Shown: one piece after another, positions 11,049 through 23,604 of the stretch
Position numbering within the stretch: the first letter of the stretch is position 1
Layout of the letters: every line of letters begins with the position of its first letter
NCBI GenBank assembly: GCA_031472005.1
Contig: PZJY01000005.1
Location: 3,038,001 to 3,102,000, forward strand
DNA length: 64,000 bases
Origin: Tetracladium setigerum
Lineage: Eukaryota > Ascomycota > Leotiomycetes > Helotiales
Direction: 5' to 3'
Translations under genes and position numbers: made by a program
Notes under the pieces: model-generated
What the model saw: the letters and a program-made list of their open reading frames with translations, nothing else
The model's database searches: none
What the model was told of the DNA's origin: nothing

Positions 11049-11552
11049 ATCAGACGATTTAAGGTTAGATCATGCCTTTGCAGTACATATTTCCTTGGCC
11101 TTTCAGATTTGTTGGAAAAATCATAAATCATCTACAAGTGATAGACTATGGGTAGAAAATGCGGAGATATGCCACGATTCCGGTCAAATATCTGCTCTAG
11201 GAAGCACGGCGGAAATTAACCTGACATTCGAAGGAAGAAATACGGTTCCAAAAGGAAATCTGGGATCATCCATCTTATTCGTACTGTACGCTACAAAAGA
11301 ACTCTATCTGCAAAATCTATTGTTTCCTAAATACCCCTTGACGCCATCCAACAAAGAAAACTATCACCCAGTATACACATCTAGGTCTGCCTCAATATCC
11401 ATACATTCTCCTTCGTCATATTTTCGTTTGCAAGTCGCGAAAACCAAAATCCCACCACAGAACTTCAAGAAATCCATTTTCTCCACCTGCCACTTCAGAC
11501 GCAATCATCTTCTCACCAAACCCTCCCCACACCGCAGCACAGCCAAAGCCGT
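11049..11552. other. intergenic between convergent genes
   Basis: 3' flanks of the AEC gene and the RTA1-like gene. A plus-strand frame spans part of it, but its sequence has no domain, and the piece overlapping the RTA1 exon is an antisense shadow. Confidence 0.6.
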
Positions 11553-12487
11553 CTATTTCAACCCAATATTCTCCTCGCTCTCGCTATTTACCAACTTCTT
11601 CATATCAAAATTCCTGGGGAACACATCCCCCGCATGAATGAAATGGAACATAGCCTGCACGACAAACATCGGCGCCGCATCAAAGATGTACAAGAATACC
11701 TCATGGCTAATCAGATACCCCTCATGCCCCTGCGCAAACTCAATCACCCTAAACACACATCTCAAAATAATCAAAATGGCCGCTGCGAACAACAAGTTCA
11801 ACAGCCCAGCCCAAGTATGTTTCCCATACGAAGGAATGGTATACCGCGCAGGCGACGAACGCATTCGTTTCCAGAACACCAGCGAAACGATGAGGAAGAA
11901 TCCGAAGAAGCCCAGCTGCACGAAGAGACCGATGAGCATGATCTTTTGCCCCATGCTGGCCATGCTGGCTTGAGCCATCATTCCGCCGCCGCCGGCTTGC
12001 ATGAAGAAGGCGATCACGTCGCCGATGACGAAGATTTTGGTGACGCGGGTTGGGCGGATGATGGAGCTGTTGGGGGAGTTGACGAAGATGGCGATGCGGC
12101 CGTAGATCATGTAGATGGTTGCTGCGTAGAGGGAGGGCGGGAGGATGATGAAGAGGGATTGGGCAATGTAGGGCATCATTGATGCGGGGGATTTGGCGGA
12201 GAAGTAGCGCGCGACGTAGCCGATTGTCATCACTGGATAGGCGGGAAGAAAGAAGGGTTAGTGGGTGTTTTCGTTTGTGGAATGGGATGGGATGAGGATG
12301 TTGGAGTGGGGGGAAGGGAGGACGAACTGAAGGAGCCCACTACTAGAGATGTGTAGAAGAATGTTCTCTTTTGGATCATTTGGAAAAGATGGTAGAATGC
12401 ACTTGCTCCGAAAAGGACTGCGGCTGCAATGCAGATGGTGCTATTTGGTTTGTATTTATAGATTCCATGATCGTCGGTTCCAGCCAT
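11553..12487 (-). CDS. RTA1-like lipid-translocating/resistance membrane protein
   Basis: Exons 12487-12328 and 12232-11553 with a 95-nt intron (donor GTTCGT, acceptor CCAG) give 279 residues with seven predicted helices. Recognisable RTA1-family segments: 'FYHLFQMIQKRTFFYTSLVV' joined across the intron to 'GSFMMTIGYVARYFSA', then 'PYIAQSLFIILPPSLYAATI', 'VFVIGDVIAFFMQAGGGGMM'-type helix 4, 'RCVFRVIEFAQGHEGYL' and 'EVFLYIFDAAPMFV'. The family includes yeast RTA1/RSB1, which affect 7-aminocholesterol resistance and sphingoid-base release. It likely sits in the plasma membrane or ER. The donor is a weak GT (GTTCGT), but the join restores the conserved helix exactly. Confidence 0.92.
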
Positions 12488-15376
12488 GACTTCGAGTTTT
12501 ACTTTGAAATATCGAAGTTCGCTGTAAGTTGTTTGTTGATTGAGGGGTGAGCTTCCGGATCGATCGGTATGAGGCAAGAAAGGAGTGTAAGCAAATATAT
12601 CAAAACTGGAAGTAGAGAGAGAGTATTTGAGGAAGTTGTTGTAGTGACTGATGATGATAACAAGAGAATGTTTGTGACTGTAATGACTGAAAAAAGGCCA
12701 GACTTTCACCTGGGACTGTAGTATTAAGTAGGAAAGAATGAAGATGCAAGCAAGCAACTGTCAACAGATTCAAAACAAACCCCAATCCCAAAGATCAAGC
12801 CGAATAACGTATGCTTTCCTCTAGTTTACGAGCAATGCCCTCCAAATTACTAAAAATATCTCGTACCGAGAGATCTTCGGAGTTCGGACGCTGCTGCAAA
12901 CATCGGATTCGTCTACCGAGTCATTTCAGCAAAAGGGGAGGTCTATGTCAACACAACATCAAATTCCATGCACCAGTCAATAAACTACTCGCCAAGGAGA
13001 AGAAGAGAATTACAATGATTGGATAGAATCTCTCAAACTTGGCGGGAACATTATCGGTATATTGGTCTCCACATCGTATTCGCGGTGTGCAAATACGCAT
13101 CTCGCCGAGCCTATCGCTTAGGAAATTATGCTTGCTTCAGCCTCCAAAGAACTCGCGTCGTGGGCTTGCCAGAGGCTTGTCAGTTTGTAACCGCGTTGTT
13201 GTGGGTTTTTAGTGTACGAACCCGACGAGTTTGAGGTGTTAGTGTACGAGTCCGAGATCTCCAACACACTAAGCCAACCAAGCATTACTCTTGGCCGAAA
13301 TGCATTTATAAAACGGCGTCTGCTGAAACAGAAGGTGTGGAAAGGTGCTGGAGATTTTTGAGGACTCTCTCTCTTCTTTCCTTCAGATTCTACATCTTTG
13401 TCGTCGGAATCCTTCGGTAGGCAGAATCAAGTCTGCCTTGTTAACTCGTTGGATATCAAGAAAGGTTGATAACATTTTCTCGTGGGCCTTCATACCCCCC
13501 GACAGGTCAGAGTTTAACTTTGGTCCCTTTGCTCAGTTGCTGACACCCATGAACATCCAATCTCCTCGAACATAACGTCCGAATGTCCGTACTGTATGAC
13601 ATTGGTCGTTTCTCACATTGACTTCAATCCACATACATGCAAACACATCAAACGACGTTTTGGATACTCCTGGGCAGAACCGATGAACGTAATAATTAGC
13701 AAAAATGAATGAGAAGTATGCTCCAAAGTCTTGTTTGCAGTTATTGGGAAAGTGGTAGTTACAGGACAGTATCTGGCTGGCTGGGAACGAAATCTTGATG
13801 TCGCAAGTCCGCAACTAATTCTATCTTTCCCCTGACTTTCTCATTGTGAGAAGCCAGTCAAATCGACCATTATAACCAATACCCATGAATTATTGTGGTT
13901 CATGACTTTAGAGTTCAAATAAAGCTAGAAGACCCAAATCATAAGGCGATCATCCGACTGCCAGACTCTCAGTCTCAGCCCTACCAAATATCGGACAATC
14001 GGGCCCCTAAATATACGGACAGCTGGACCCCTAAAAGCCCGGCAAGTCCCGTGTAAACCCTGTTGGCATTATTTTCGAGCTTGTTTTCAGTTTTTCTCAT
14101 CTCAGCCATTTATTATTCCACTCCGCTAATGAGCTCCCCTCATTCAATCAAGCTCACCCAAATTCTACAAAACTTAAAACTCTACGACCAAAGCCCTCGG
14201 CCCATATCTTATATAATCTTCGATGCAGCCTAACAAATCAGCATCACCATGCAGTTATGAGCCTCCCTCGCCACCCACTTACCTCCCACCAACTTGGCGC
14301 ACCCGCCTCCCCCGCAGCCTCGCTTACGGAGGCGAAAACCCATCAACCCCAAATACGCAGTACGCGGAACAGATAAAATAAAGATCTGACGCAAGGCTTT
14401 CTTCTGTACGTTGTCTACCTACTCGGTATACAGTACCATAGATTATCTTTTCTCACACAGTAAACAAACAGAAAAGGGAAAAAGAACTAGTTCTCCGTAC
14501 CTGCACCTTCCACGTGCTTGATGCTGACAGCCACCACACGAGTGCCCCTACCACCCAGGAGAATGGGTTCTTTTCCGGTGGATTGGATGGACCAATTATT
14601 GGAAGTTTGTTTTCTTGGATTGATGATGGTGGTTGGTAATGGTAACTGGATTCTTGGGAATTTACTCGAGTAGTTTGCGGGAGGCGATGATGAGGGGAGG
14701 AGTGAAGGCATAGGACGGCAGTGTAAGATCTTACAACTTGGTTGGCCCCGAAGCAACAAGATCTACCATCCTAAGCAAGCATTCTTGGCTTGTCAAATCA
14801 ACATCCACCATCCCACCAACCCTCTTGTAGCTGAACCACCGTATGAAAATGCGCGTATCCATACCAGCTAATGCGTGTATGTATGTTTTTTGTACGACAG
14901 TTCTATGAAGAGTAGGTAAGTGAAATATTCGCGTATACTTTTGCGTTCAATGAATAAAATACGCGCATAGAAGGCGCAGAAGCGCGGTTAGGTATTTCTG
15001 GATGATTTTGCTTAGGAGTGAGGTTGAATCTCTCTTGAATCTCTTCAGCTGGATGACATTTTTGGTTGTAGGCGCTGAATTGGCTTTGCCTCTTGGTTTC
15101 TGTTTTTTTTCTTTCTTTTTGGTTGATATATAAAGGGATTAGATGAGGAGACTGCACTATGGAAGGTATCGCAAATCCGCAATCGTTTAAAGTACTACTC
15201 TTCTGTTGATCTGAACAGCAAGAATACCCTTGTGAACACACTCTTTCAAACTATTCTAGGACTTGAGATCTTGTCGAGAGATCAATATCTACCACCTACC
15301 TCCCACAAGAAAACCCACAAAAAAGTTCTCTTTTGCAAAACTTTGTCGAACTTCGAACTCGGTCTCTATATCAACC
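12488..15376. other. long intergenic region, no gene supported
   Basis: Almost 2.9 kb between the RTA1-like start and a possible 43-codon frame. Short frames only. The 13.9-14.1 kb part has two near-repeats of 'GGACAATCGGGCCCCTAAATAT'-like sequence (at about 13992 and 14018) that may be a small local duplication. Confidence 0.5.
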
Positions 15377-15508
15377 ATGATTCCAATCGTAGCCGTGGCA
15401 TCGCTCATCGAAGGGAATGACGGACAGCCTCCTCCTCCTGCCCAGCCACCTGCTCAACCACCTGCTCAACCGCCAACTGCACCGGAAGACGCAACTTCTA
15501 CTTCTTAA
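15377..15508 (+). CDS. possible small proline-rich protein (43 aa), hypothetical
   Basis: ATG at 15377 opens a 43-codon frame. It begins with a short hydrophobic stretch (MIPIVAVASLIEG) and then carries three copies of a PAQP unit before an acidic-Ser/Thr tail. The repeat in the protein comes from a 12-bp DNA repeat. No family recognised. It could be a real short gene or a chance frame. Confidence 0.25.
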   Translation: MIPIVAVASLIEGNDGQPPPPAQPPAQPPAQPPTAPEDATSTS

Positions 15509-16002
15509 ATCTACTTGAGCTCTTCTTTTTTGGGGAAGGGAATGTGAATGAGGAATGGGTTTGTGGATGAGAGGACTGAGGGGGGAACTAGGGGAATGAA
15601 GGAGAGGGAGGAATAGAGGTACTGGAATATTGAGAGAGAAAGTGTGTTTTTTGGGGGGTTATAAGTGGGATAGCAATGTGGTGAGTTAAAGATCTATCTA
15701 TGTGTTTGTGTTTTGAAGAAATATCTACTAACAGACTAAAGATTGAGGGGAGAAGGGGTAGATGACTGGATCATCACCAAAGAAAACGCAAGCTCTAGAA
15801 ATACATTTGGGCAACCGAAAACAACGAGTTCTTTAAACGAAAACCTTACAATATACACAACTATCAAAAACAGAAAATGGGAGGGAAGTGTTTCCCTTTT
15901 TTTTGTTCGCTGGTCGGAAAAAGAACACATACCAACCAAAAAAAAACAATTCAATTCTACATTCAACTCACTTACTCACTGTTCATCCCCTATTCCTCTG
16001 AA
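15509..16002. other. intergenic between convergent features
   Basis: G-rich then T-rich stretches with no coding signal; 3' flank of the SNG1-family gene. Confidence 0.5.
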
Positions 16003-17677
16003 TTATTCATTGGCATCCCTCTTTTCTGCTTCTTTCCTCTTCAGTCGCTGCTGCTTCCACCTCATAAACCAACACGCCGCTGGGAAAAGCGCGATATCCA
16101 CGGCGCACCAAGCGAATAAGACGCCGAAATTTAATCCAATCTTCGAATGGGTATCGAATAAGATTGTGCGACTTGCTTCGACCACTAGATTGCACAGAAA
16201 ATATACCCATCAATCAGCATTTAGCATCTTCACAACCTCCCTAACCGCCCCAAAGAAGAAGACGCAAGAGTGAAGAAGACACAGTTGGTAAACAAATGTG
16301 AAAGAAAAAACGACCAAACTAACCATTATGCAATGGCCACGCCATTCCCCACCCATAAAACCCGTGCGCCAGCTCCAACGCATAGAAACTCGTCGCCACA
16401 TTCGTGATAACCCAAAAAATCAGCCAAAAAGCCGTCCACGGCACACCCACCACCATAGCAACATTCTCACACGCCAACCCTAACGCACTCATCCCGACCC
16501 AATTCAACATCCAGTAGACGACGAAACTGGCTCTGCCGTAGCGGGTGGCGGGGCTTGAGACGTCGGTTTCGCTGCCCGGTGGTGCGGAGAAGGGAACTTG
16601 GAAGGCGAGGGAGATGAGGGAGTAGAAGAGGGAGAGGATGAGGTAGGCTGTTAGTGTTGCGAAGATGCGCCAGAAGATTAGGTGGGTGAAGTGGAGGGGG
16701 CGGTGGTTGGGGGTGGGTTTGAGGAAGGTGAGGTGGATGGGGAGGTAGAAGGAGAATGAGAAGAAGGAGATGATGATTATGTAGATGAGACCGATGGTGA
16801 TTGAAGGTATGGCGGTTGTTGGTTCGAATGGTCTTAGATTATATGTTGAGAAGCCTACGGCTGGGGAAAGGGCCTGGGGTGAGGCCTGTAGGCTGACTAG
16901 GTCTACGGTGGTGGTATTGGAGAGGATACGCTCAATCCATACTTTTCCGAAAGATGCTGAGAATGTGGATTGGAATTCGAGAATGATAGGTGTGATATAA
17001 CTCGAATGCGTAGATTCGTCTCTAGCTTGCACGTAAACTACCTGTGCAATCCCCGCTGGATCGAAGGTAGAATTTCCATCTGTGATGGCGTTTTGGAGGA
17101 GAGTGGTTGCGTTTGAGTTGATCATGATAGCTGCCCAAGCATGTTGGTGGTAGATTTGTCTGCGGACCTCTAGGGGGTCAAAATGGAAATCCGATGCTGG
17201 TTTGATTGTCCACCCGAGGTGTGATGGACCGTTATTCATGGCCTCTGCCATGGCTACCATGTGAGGTCCGACGAGCGGAAGGGTGGAAGTGTAGGGGGCG
17301 ACTTGGCTGTCGAAATCTATAACCCAGATCTTGAGGGCTGACATGTTGTCTGCGACGCTCGATAGAGCACCCCAATAAAGCGAGAGAACGGCGACGATGA
17401 CAGCTGTGATGATGAAAGCTAGTGAGAATAAATCAGCAGATATTCGTCGGGAAGATGACACAATGGATTGGATAACTTTACTCGTGATTCCCCATTTCTT
17501 GAATACCTCAAGCCTCACACTATTTAACTCCTCGTGCCAAAATCCAACGGTTCCTTCCTTGCGGTTGTGTCCTTCCTCTTCGCCTGTCTGGTGGCGCTTC
17601 TCGCCAATCTCGGGTCTCGACTGCGGCTGTTGCTTGTCACCTAGGCTTTCTTCTGGCCTTTTGAACTGATGAGGCAT
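16003..17677 (-). CDS. SNG1/DUF3533-family membrane protein
   Basis: Three exons are proposed: 17677-17482, 17418-16324 and 16184-16003, giving 490 residues. Introns are 63 nt (17419-17481, GTAAAG…CTGAT…CTAG) and 139 nt (16185-16323, GTTAGT…CTAG). The first intron is a multiple of three without stops, so the frame reads through it. Splicing gives 'KKWGITTFIITAVIVAVLSLYWG', the expected SNG1 first helix. The protein has one N-terminal helix, a large outside domain with Asn-glycosylation sites and 'IDFDSQVAPY', then five or six C-terminal helices ending 'AWPLHNVVEASRTILFDTHS', a typical family signature. Yeast Sng1 is linked to nitrosoguanidine resistance and membrane lipid asymmetry. Substrate here unknown. 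Confidence 0.88.
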
Positions 17678-18657
17678 TCTAAATTTGAGGTGTTATATAC
17701 TGTATACTGTAAGGGAAGACCAAAATGAACGTTGCTTAATTAAGCACTAGTAAGGGTTCAACCCAGGCGCATGGCGGCAGTTCAGTACTGTACTGCATGA
17801 ATGACCGCACAAAGTAAAAGACAAAGCAAGTGTGTGCGAGGCCGCCTTCCAGGACTTGGGTGGCAAGTATGTGATTTGTCCCAGCAGGTCCGGTATCCAG
17901 AGATTAGTTGTTGAAGTAGATGATAAGAATGTCCCTCAACCACATCGATAAAACACAATCGGCGATGGGCTAGGTTAGTATGATGTCAACATCTCCTGAT
18001 TCGCATGCGGCCAAGGGACGTCCCCCAAACTTCCCCAGTTTCCCCAGGCTTTCCCCACTCTCGAACATGAGACTACTTCAATAATGAGGAACGAGAGCAG
18101 AGATATATTCCGAAGAATATTTTTGCATTGATTTCATGAATTCATGTCATACTGCACCTTGCTTAATTTCCTCTTGTCCTTGATCCTAGATAGCAAGACA
18201 TGTATGGAAGCTTCGACACAATCAAAAAAAGAGATGGCCAGAGGCTTTATTTGATAATTTCATTGCTAATATTTTTAGATTTGGTACGCTCATCTCGTCA
18301 AAATTCAAGATGTTCGGTAGCTATCTGTGGTCAGACAAAAAGGTATCAGCCCCCAGAGCATCTGCTAAACACCATAGATATAATATCGCTCTCCTCGTCC
18401 AGTCCTGCCGTTCCTGAATCACCCAATCGATTCATCCATCGCCCGTGCATTTTCATAAATCCAGCCTTCTTACCACCAAGACTGACATAGAAGGTACGTA
18501 AAACAAGCAACGCTGATGCTGAGAAGCAAAAAGATCTTGGAGATCCACCTAGTCACCATCCATAAACCGCTCCTGAAGCTTCTTTCTTTCCGAATATTTT
18601 CAAAGAAAAATTAAAATCGATGGTGATAAAATTCAAAACGTTCTTTCGCCGGCCAAT
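17678..18657. other. intergenic, promoter of SNG1-family gene and 3' flank of PAT1
   Basis: No coding signal beyond one short plus-strand frame (18200-18490) without recognisable domain. A run of similar short words (TTCCCCAGTTTCCCCAGGCTTTCCCCA) is present near 18030-18056. Confidence 0.5.
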
Positions 18658-21208
18658 TTATGCAAGTAGATCAACATCCAAGCCAATAGAACGCATGAAG
18701 AGATTGACATTGCTACGTCTTTGACTGGCCATGTCAGGTGGTAGGGTGTTTGCCAGATTAACAGTCTCCATAACGCGGTCTTTGACTGCCATGACGAGTC
18801 GCTGTTGTTGATCGGTACTGGCTCCAATGCCAATTGCAGCAAGGAATTGCCAGATATAGACATCTTCACCAGTGTGAACGGTGCCAGGGAAGATATGAGG
18901 AAGGATAGGCTCGAGGGCATCAAATAAGCCGTCATAGGTGTTCGTCCTATAGAGGGTTAGTTGGAAATCTCACATGGATCAATGTTACTCACCAAACTTG
19001 CCACTCCTGCTCAGTGTGCTCTTCACCAGTTCCAATAATCTCAGCTCGGCTCAGTATCATGGTCAACATGCTGACGCCAATTCTGGTTCGTGCAATCAAT
19101 GAAACATTGATGGTTAGAATGAGACCCAAAATTCCACTAACAATGTGGATTCTGGCATCGCTGAAGTAAGTGAAAAGAGCAGGCATAACAGTCAATGAGA
19201 ACAACTCAATGTCTTCACGGATCCCTGCGCTAGGTTGTAGTTCACCTGGTTGGACCAGTGCCTGTCGAACAACATCAAGTTGGTCAAGATGAACAATAAT
19301 CATGGTCAAGATGGTGGTGCGCTGCTCCTCAGTGATGTGACGGAAAACTCGAGGGATGGCTTTCTTGCCTTTGCCGTAAGAGAGGAAGGCAATGAAGGGG
19401 TGAGTGTTGGTGGCACCAATCGGTTCGTGGACCTTCAGTTGTTGCCAAAGTCGTTGATTGAGAGAATTTGCCTTTGCCAACCAGTCATCATGAAGACCAG
19501 ACAGTTCCGGATTGATGTCATCGGCGTCAAGAGGAGGTGGAATATGTTGGGCATGCTGCTCAACCTTCATCAACGTATCATAAACGTTCTCGATATCTGT
19601 CAAAGTAGTCTTGCGATCACTCATGCTGAGAATCTTAGGCCTACCGCTGTTGCTTCGGTTGGCGTCTCCAAGGTCTGGACGTTTGATGTTCAACAGTGGT
19701 TTGGGGGTCTTGGCATTGCTGAATGAGATCTTGCCCAAACTGCCCTCGATAACCAATTGTTTGTTCTTTGGTTTGTTCTTTGCAGCTTCGACGGCTCGCT
19801 GGACCTGTTGCTCCATTCGTTGCATATGATTGTCTCCACCACGATGTCTTCCATTGCGCATACCATTGCGACCTCCAGTCTGGAACAAGTAGGTCTGGGC
19901 AAAGTTGCTCAGAGGCTGACCAGGATGTTGTCGAGGTCCTCCTTGGATGGAGTTGTGAACTTGATAGTAGAAATCTTCTGCCAACCCGGCATCTGTACCA
20001 TGCTCATTTGGGTTGCCGGTAGCAGTAACAAGCTGCTGCAGCTGAATCCGAGTGATGAAGTTCTTGTCTTGGGGTGTCATAAGACCATTGTCCTTTGAAA
20101 GCAAGAAAATCTTGTGGTTTCGCTTAGCACGCTTCGCATCTTCCATCAGAAAAGCAGCTCTCTCCTCTTCAGATAGGTTGGCCAACTGGTGTGGGTGGGT
20201 GATAATAGGACGAGAGCCTGACTGGTGAGATTGATGACCGTGAGGGCCACGAGGAGGACCATGGTGACCTGGCTGGGTATGGTTTCCATGATGGTGTGGA
20301 CCAAGAGGCGGACCTCGGTGTTCGGCAGGAATTCGGTTTGGGTTTTGCAAGATGTGAGAAGGCTGTGATTGGGGACCATTAGAGTTTTGACTTGAAGATG
20401 GCTGTGGTCTTTGCAAGATGTGAATAGGCTGACCAGCAGGTGCTTGTCTTTGTTCTTCTCTTTGGGGCCCGCATGTTGACTAGGGAATTGCTGGGGATGT
20501 TGATGGACAGGATGCTGAGGGTGTTGTTGATATTGGTTGGTGGTGGAGTTGGTTGAGCCTGAACTTGCGGCTGGACCTGAGCAGGTTTTTTTGCTTGAGC
20601 ACGCATAGCTGCCTCAACTTCCTCTAAGCTCATCATCTTTCTGCCAGCAGGGGCTTGACCAAAAGAAGCAGGCTCAGCTGGCGGAGCTGGTTGTTTCTTT
20701 GGAGCGACACCCCAAAGGTTGGCATCAACTTGCATCTCTGGAACATAATCGGGCTCTCTATAACGCTCATATCCCGTACGGCTTGGCTTTGGGCTGGCTG
20801 CGAGTAACCTGAAATAGGAGCTGTGACTCTAGAAGCAGGTTGTTGGCGCGTGAAGCGGACTTGCTCCTCAACGATGGCATCCGAGACCTTTGCAGTCTGG
20901 CCAAAGAAGTCAAAATCCTTGCCAACTGGCTTCTTCGATGCGCCACTGCCGCCAAATGTATCGTCATTGAAGGCATCATTTGTCTCATCCAATTGATCGC
21001 CTAACCCATCGTACGTTTCCTCAAAGTCCAAGCTGCATATCGGTCAGTCCTAAAGTGAAGTGATAGAGAAAGTGCTTCCAAACTCACGCCTCATCGTCGT
21101 CGTGGTGCTGAGGGCGAGAAAAAGGATCTGCAGCTTGCGAGAAGCCAGGTGCGGCAGTATTATGGCCGCGATCGCGGGGAGCGAAGAGTCGAAGCCAAAG
21201 AAGGACAT
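18658..21208 (-). CDS. PAT1: PAT1, topoisomerase II-associated / mRNA decapping activator (frameshifted in this assembly)
   Basis: Pat1 links deadenylation to decapping, binding Lsm1-7, Dhh1 and Dcp2 in P-bodies. Start 'MSFFGFDSSLP' at 21208; introns 21033-21087 (55 nt) and 18947-18992 (46 nt). Conserved parts are clear: 'DEALDFEETYDGLGDQLDE' and 'DFDFFGQTAKVSDAI' at the N-terminus, 'YERYREPDYVPEMQVDANLW', 'GRKMMSLEEVEAAM', a Q/H/P-rich middle, 'EDAKRAKRNHKIFLLSKDNG', and the C-terminal domain ending 'NLFMRSIGLDVDLLA'. The reading frame breaks four times in the N-terminal part: at G4 21176-21179, near G3 20791-20793, near 20531-20541 and at G4C3 20464-20470. Each is cured by one extra base, giving about 817 codons. 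The C-terminal 1.8 kb is intact. Identity is sure; the breaks are probably sequence errors. Confidence 0.93.
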
Positions 21209-22169
21209 GTTGTTGTCGGTAGTGCTATATGTTCAATCAAAGAAGACCTGTGAAGGCCATCCGAAAAAGACGGCGAAAATGAAACAAGGTGGGATTCTGG
21301 AGGTGCACCAAGCGTTAGATATATCCTTTAAAAGCTTATGATAGGCTCTGGAGTCTGACTAACATCTAAATGTGACGCCGACGTCGAGAGGAATCGTCGC
21401 GGGTTGCAATGGGGCAAGTTTGTATCTTTTATCAGGTGGAGGTGAATATCTCGAAGGAGACGCTCTACGTGCGAGCAGGTAAATTCTAGAGACGAGAGAA
21501 AGGACTGATGACCTTCAGACCAAGCCGAAGAGACTGGAGGAAGAGAAGTGGTGATACAAAGGGAGGTGAAGGAGAGGTTGGGTATGGTGGGGGGAGGGGG
21601 ATTCGAAGCTCGAAGCTCGATATATCAAAGTGATGAAGTGACCGACCGTGATCAAGTCTAACCCGAAACGATCTAGAGCATCTACATGCCAAGAGTACCC
21701 CACCGATCCTTGGATCAGCCAATCAGAGATTCGGCCAATCAGGGGGCTGTTCTGTTTGCGACCTGAAATATTTCCGTGACGACGCCAGCGAACTTGTGAA
21801 GCGACAGGGGCCGTGTGTGTGGTGTGGACGTTTGGACGTTTGGAAGTTAAGAAATGCTGCTAGGGACTGAATACGGGGCAAACACACCCTTGATCAGCCA
21901 GCCTCAACACCAACCCTTTTTCCTCTTTCTACAAACCGTCAAATACGCTCAATGCTCTAGAGAGCCATCTGTCCTTTGCGGCTTGATCTCCTACTCTAGT
22001 GATTCCGTTGGTTTTTCCTATTCTCGGACCGCATTGATTGCTTGTTACTGTACCCTGCGCCTGGTACGAGCGAGCAACCGTCTCCTCGATTTGCGCTTTC
22101 TTCTCATCCAAACCGCAGTCCAAAACACCACCTTTACCTCTGCGAGAACGTAAACATAGGACCGCCATC
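21209..22169. promoter_or_regulatory. divergent promoter region PAT1 / GT15 mannosyltransferase
   Basis: 961 bp between two head-to-head starts. No gene seen; contains CT-rich tracts (21560-21600) likely to be part of the PAT1 promoter and a direct GGACGTTT repeat at 21827-21842. Confidence 0.5.
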
Positions 22170-23604
22170 ATGTCTGGCTCTGCGAGATATGTGAGGTATA
22201 TCCTCTTCGCAATGTTTGTAAGTGGACGGCTCTCCAGCGATACTTGCATCGAAGACTGACCCTCCCCAGGGGCTAGGAGTTCTTTATTTCATCTCCTCCT
22301 CTTCAACGCAACGGTTACCAAGCTCCGCCGAAATCCTGAAAGGTGCAAAGGGGTTGACGGGCATACCGACCAAAGCACCAGAGCCCGTAAAGGCGCCAGA
22401 GCCCAAGCCGGAGGTAGTTGAATCTACATCTGCCTCCGCAGCTGCACCTGCTGCTACTGCCGTTACTCCAAACACTCCCGCCAGCCTTCCTCCCGCGACT
22501 GAGGGCGGCCCACGAATGAATGCAACGTTTGTTACATTGGCGAGGAACGCGGATATTTGGGAGATTGCAAAGTCAATTCGTCATGTGGAGGATCGCTTCA
22601 ACCGAAAGTTTCACTACGATTGGGTCTTCCTGAACGACAAGCCCTTCGATGACACATTCAAGAAGGTCACAACATCTTTGGTATCTGGAAAGACATTCTA
22701 TGGCGAGATTCCCAAGGAGCACTGGTCCTTCCCAGAACACATCGATCAGGACAAGGCGCGCAAGGTTCGTGAGGATATGGCGCAGCGCAAGATCATCTAC
22801 GGAGACTCCATCAGTTACCGACACATGTGCAGATTCGAATCTGGCTTCTTCTTCAGACAAGAATTGATGTTGAATTACGAGTGGTACTGGAGAGTAGAGC
22901 CAAGCATTGAGCTTTTCTGCGACATTGACTACGATGCATTCAAGTACATGGCCGACAATAAGAAGAAGTACAGCTTCGTTTTGAGCTTGTACGAGTATGT
23001 GGAAACCATCCCTACTCTTTGGGATAGCACAAAGAAATTCATCAAGAACCACCCGGAACATATTGTCGAGGGCAACTCGATGGGTTTCTTGAGTGACGAT
23101 GGTGGTGATTCCTACAACCACTGCCATTTCGTAAGTAAACTTTCCATACGTCAGGTCTCACAACGCTAACTTCACTAGTGGTCCAACTTCGAAATCGGCA
23201 ACCTCAATTGGCTCCGATCAAAAGCGTACATGGATTACTTTGAGCATTTGGATCAAGAGGGAGGCTTCTTCTACGAAAGATGGGGAGATGCCCCTGTCCA
23301 CTCGATCGCTGCAAGTCTGCTCCTCAAGAAGGAAGAAATTCACTTCTTCAACGACATCGCATACTATCACGTCCCATTCACCCACTGCCCTACCGGACAA
23401 CAGACAAGATTAGACTTGAAGTGCCATTGCAATCCCAAGGATAATTTCGACTGGAAGGGATACTCTTGTAAGTAGACAAGTCATACCATTCAATCCACAA
23501 CTCCCAACATTACTAACCATTTTTTTTTTAAAATAGGCACATCCCGCTTCTTCGATATCAACGGCAAAACGAAACCAGAGGGTTATGAGAACCAAACTGA
23601 CTGA
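22170..23604 (+). CDS. alpha-1,2-mannosyltransferase, GT15 (KTR/KRE2 family)
   Basis: Four exons (22170-22217, 22270-23130, 23179-23467, 23537-23604; introns 52, 48 and 69 nt) encode 421 residues. It is a type II Golgi protein: the short tail MSGSARYVRY, a membrane anchor across the first intron (ILFAMFGLGVLYFI), a P/A/E-rich stem (about 45-105), then the catalytic domain from 'MNATFVTLARNADIWEIAKS'. Diagnostic GT15 parts are 'RHMCRFESGFFFRQELM', 'YWRVEPSIELFCDIDYD', 'GDSYNHCHFWSNFEIGNLNW' and 'GGFFYERWGDAPVHSIAASL', where the Glu is the proposed nucleophile position. The family transfers mannose from GDP-mannose to N- and O-glycans of cell-wall proteins. All exon joins keep family sequence in frame. 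Complete and apparently functional. Confidence 0.96.

Noticed and set aside
11095..11637. 180-codon plus-strand frame after the AEC gene
   Set aside because: Its 3' end is antisense to the RTA1 exon and its 5' part shows no family or codon pattern.
11634..12182. 182-codon plus-strand frame across the RTA1-like gene
   Set aside because: Fully antisense to conserved membrane-protein sequence; its acidic/His-rich composition is what the complement of hydrophobic codons gives.
20400..20830. Missed introns as the cause of the PAT1 frame breaks
   Set aside because: No donor/acceptor pair of usable length lies at the break points, and the conserved words continue without a gap in the next frame.
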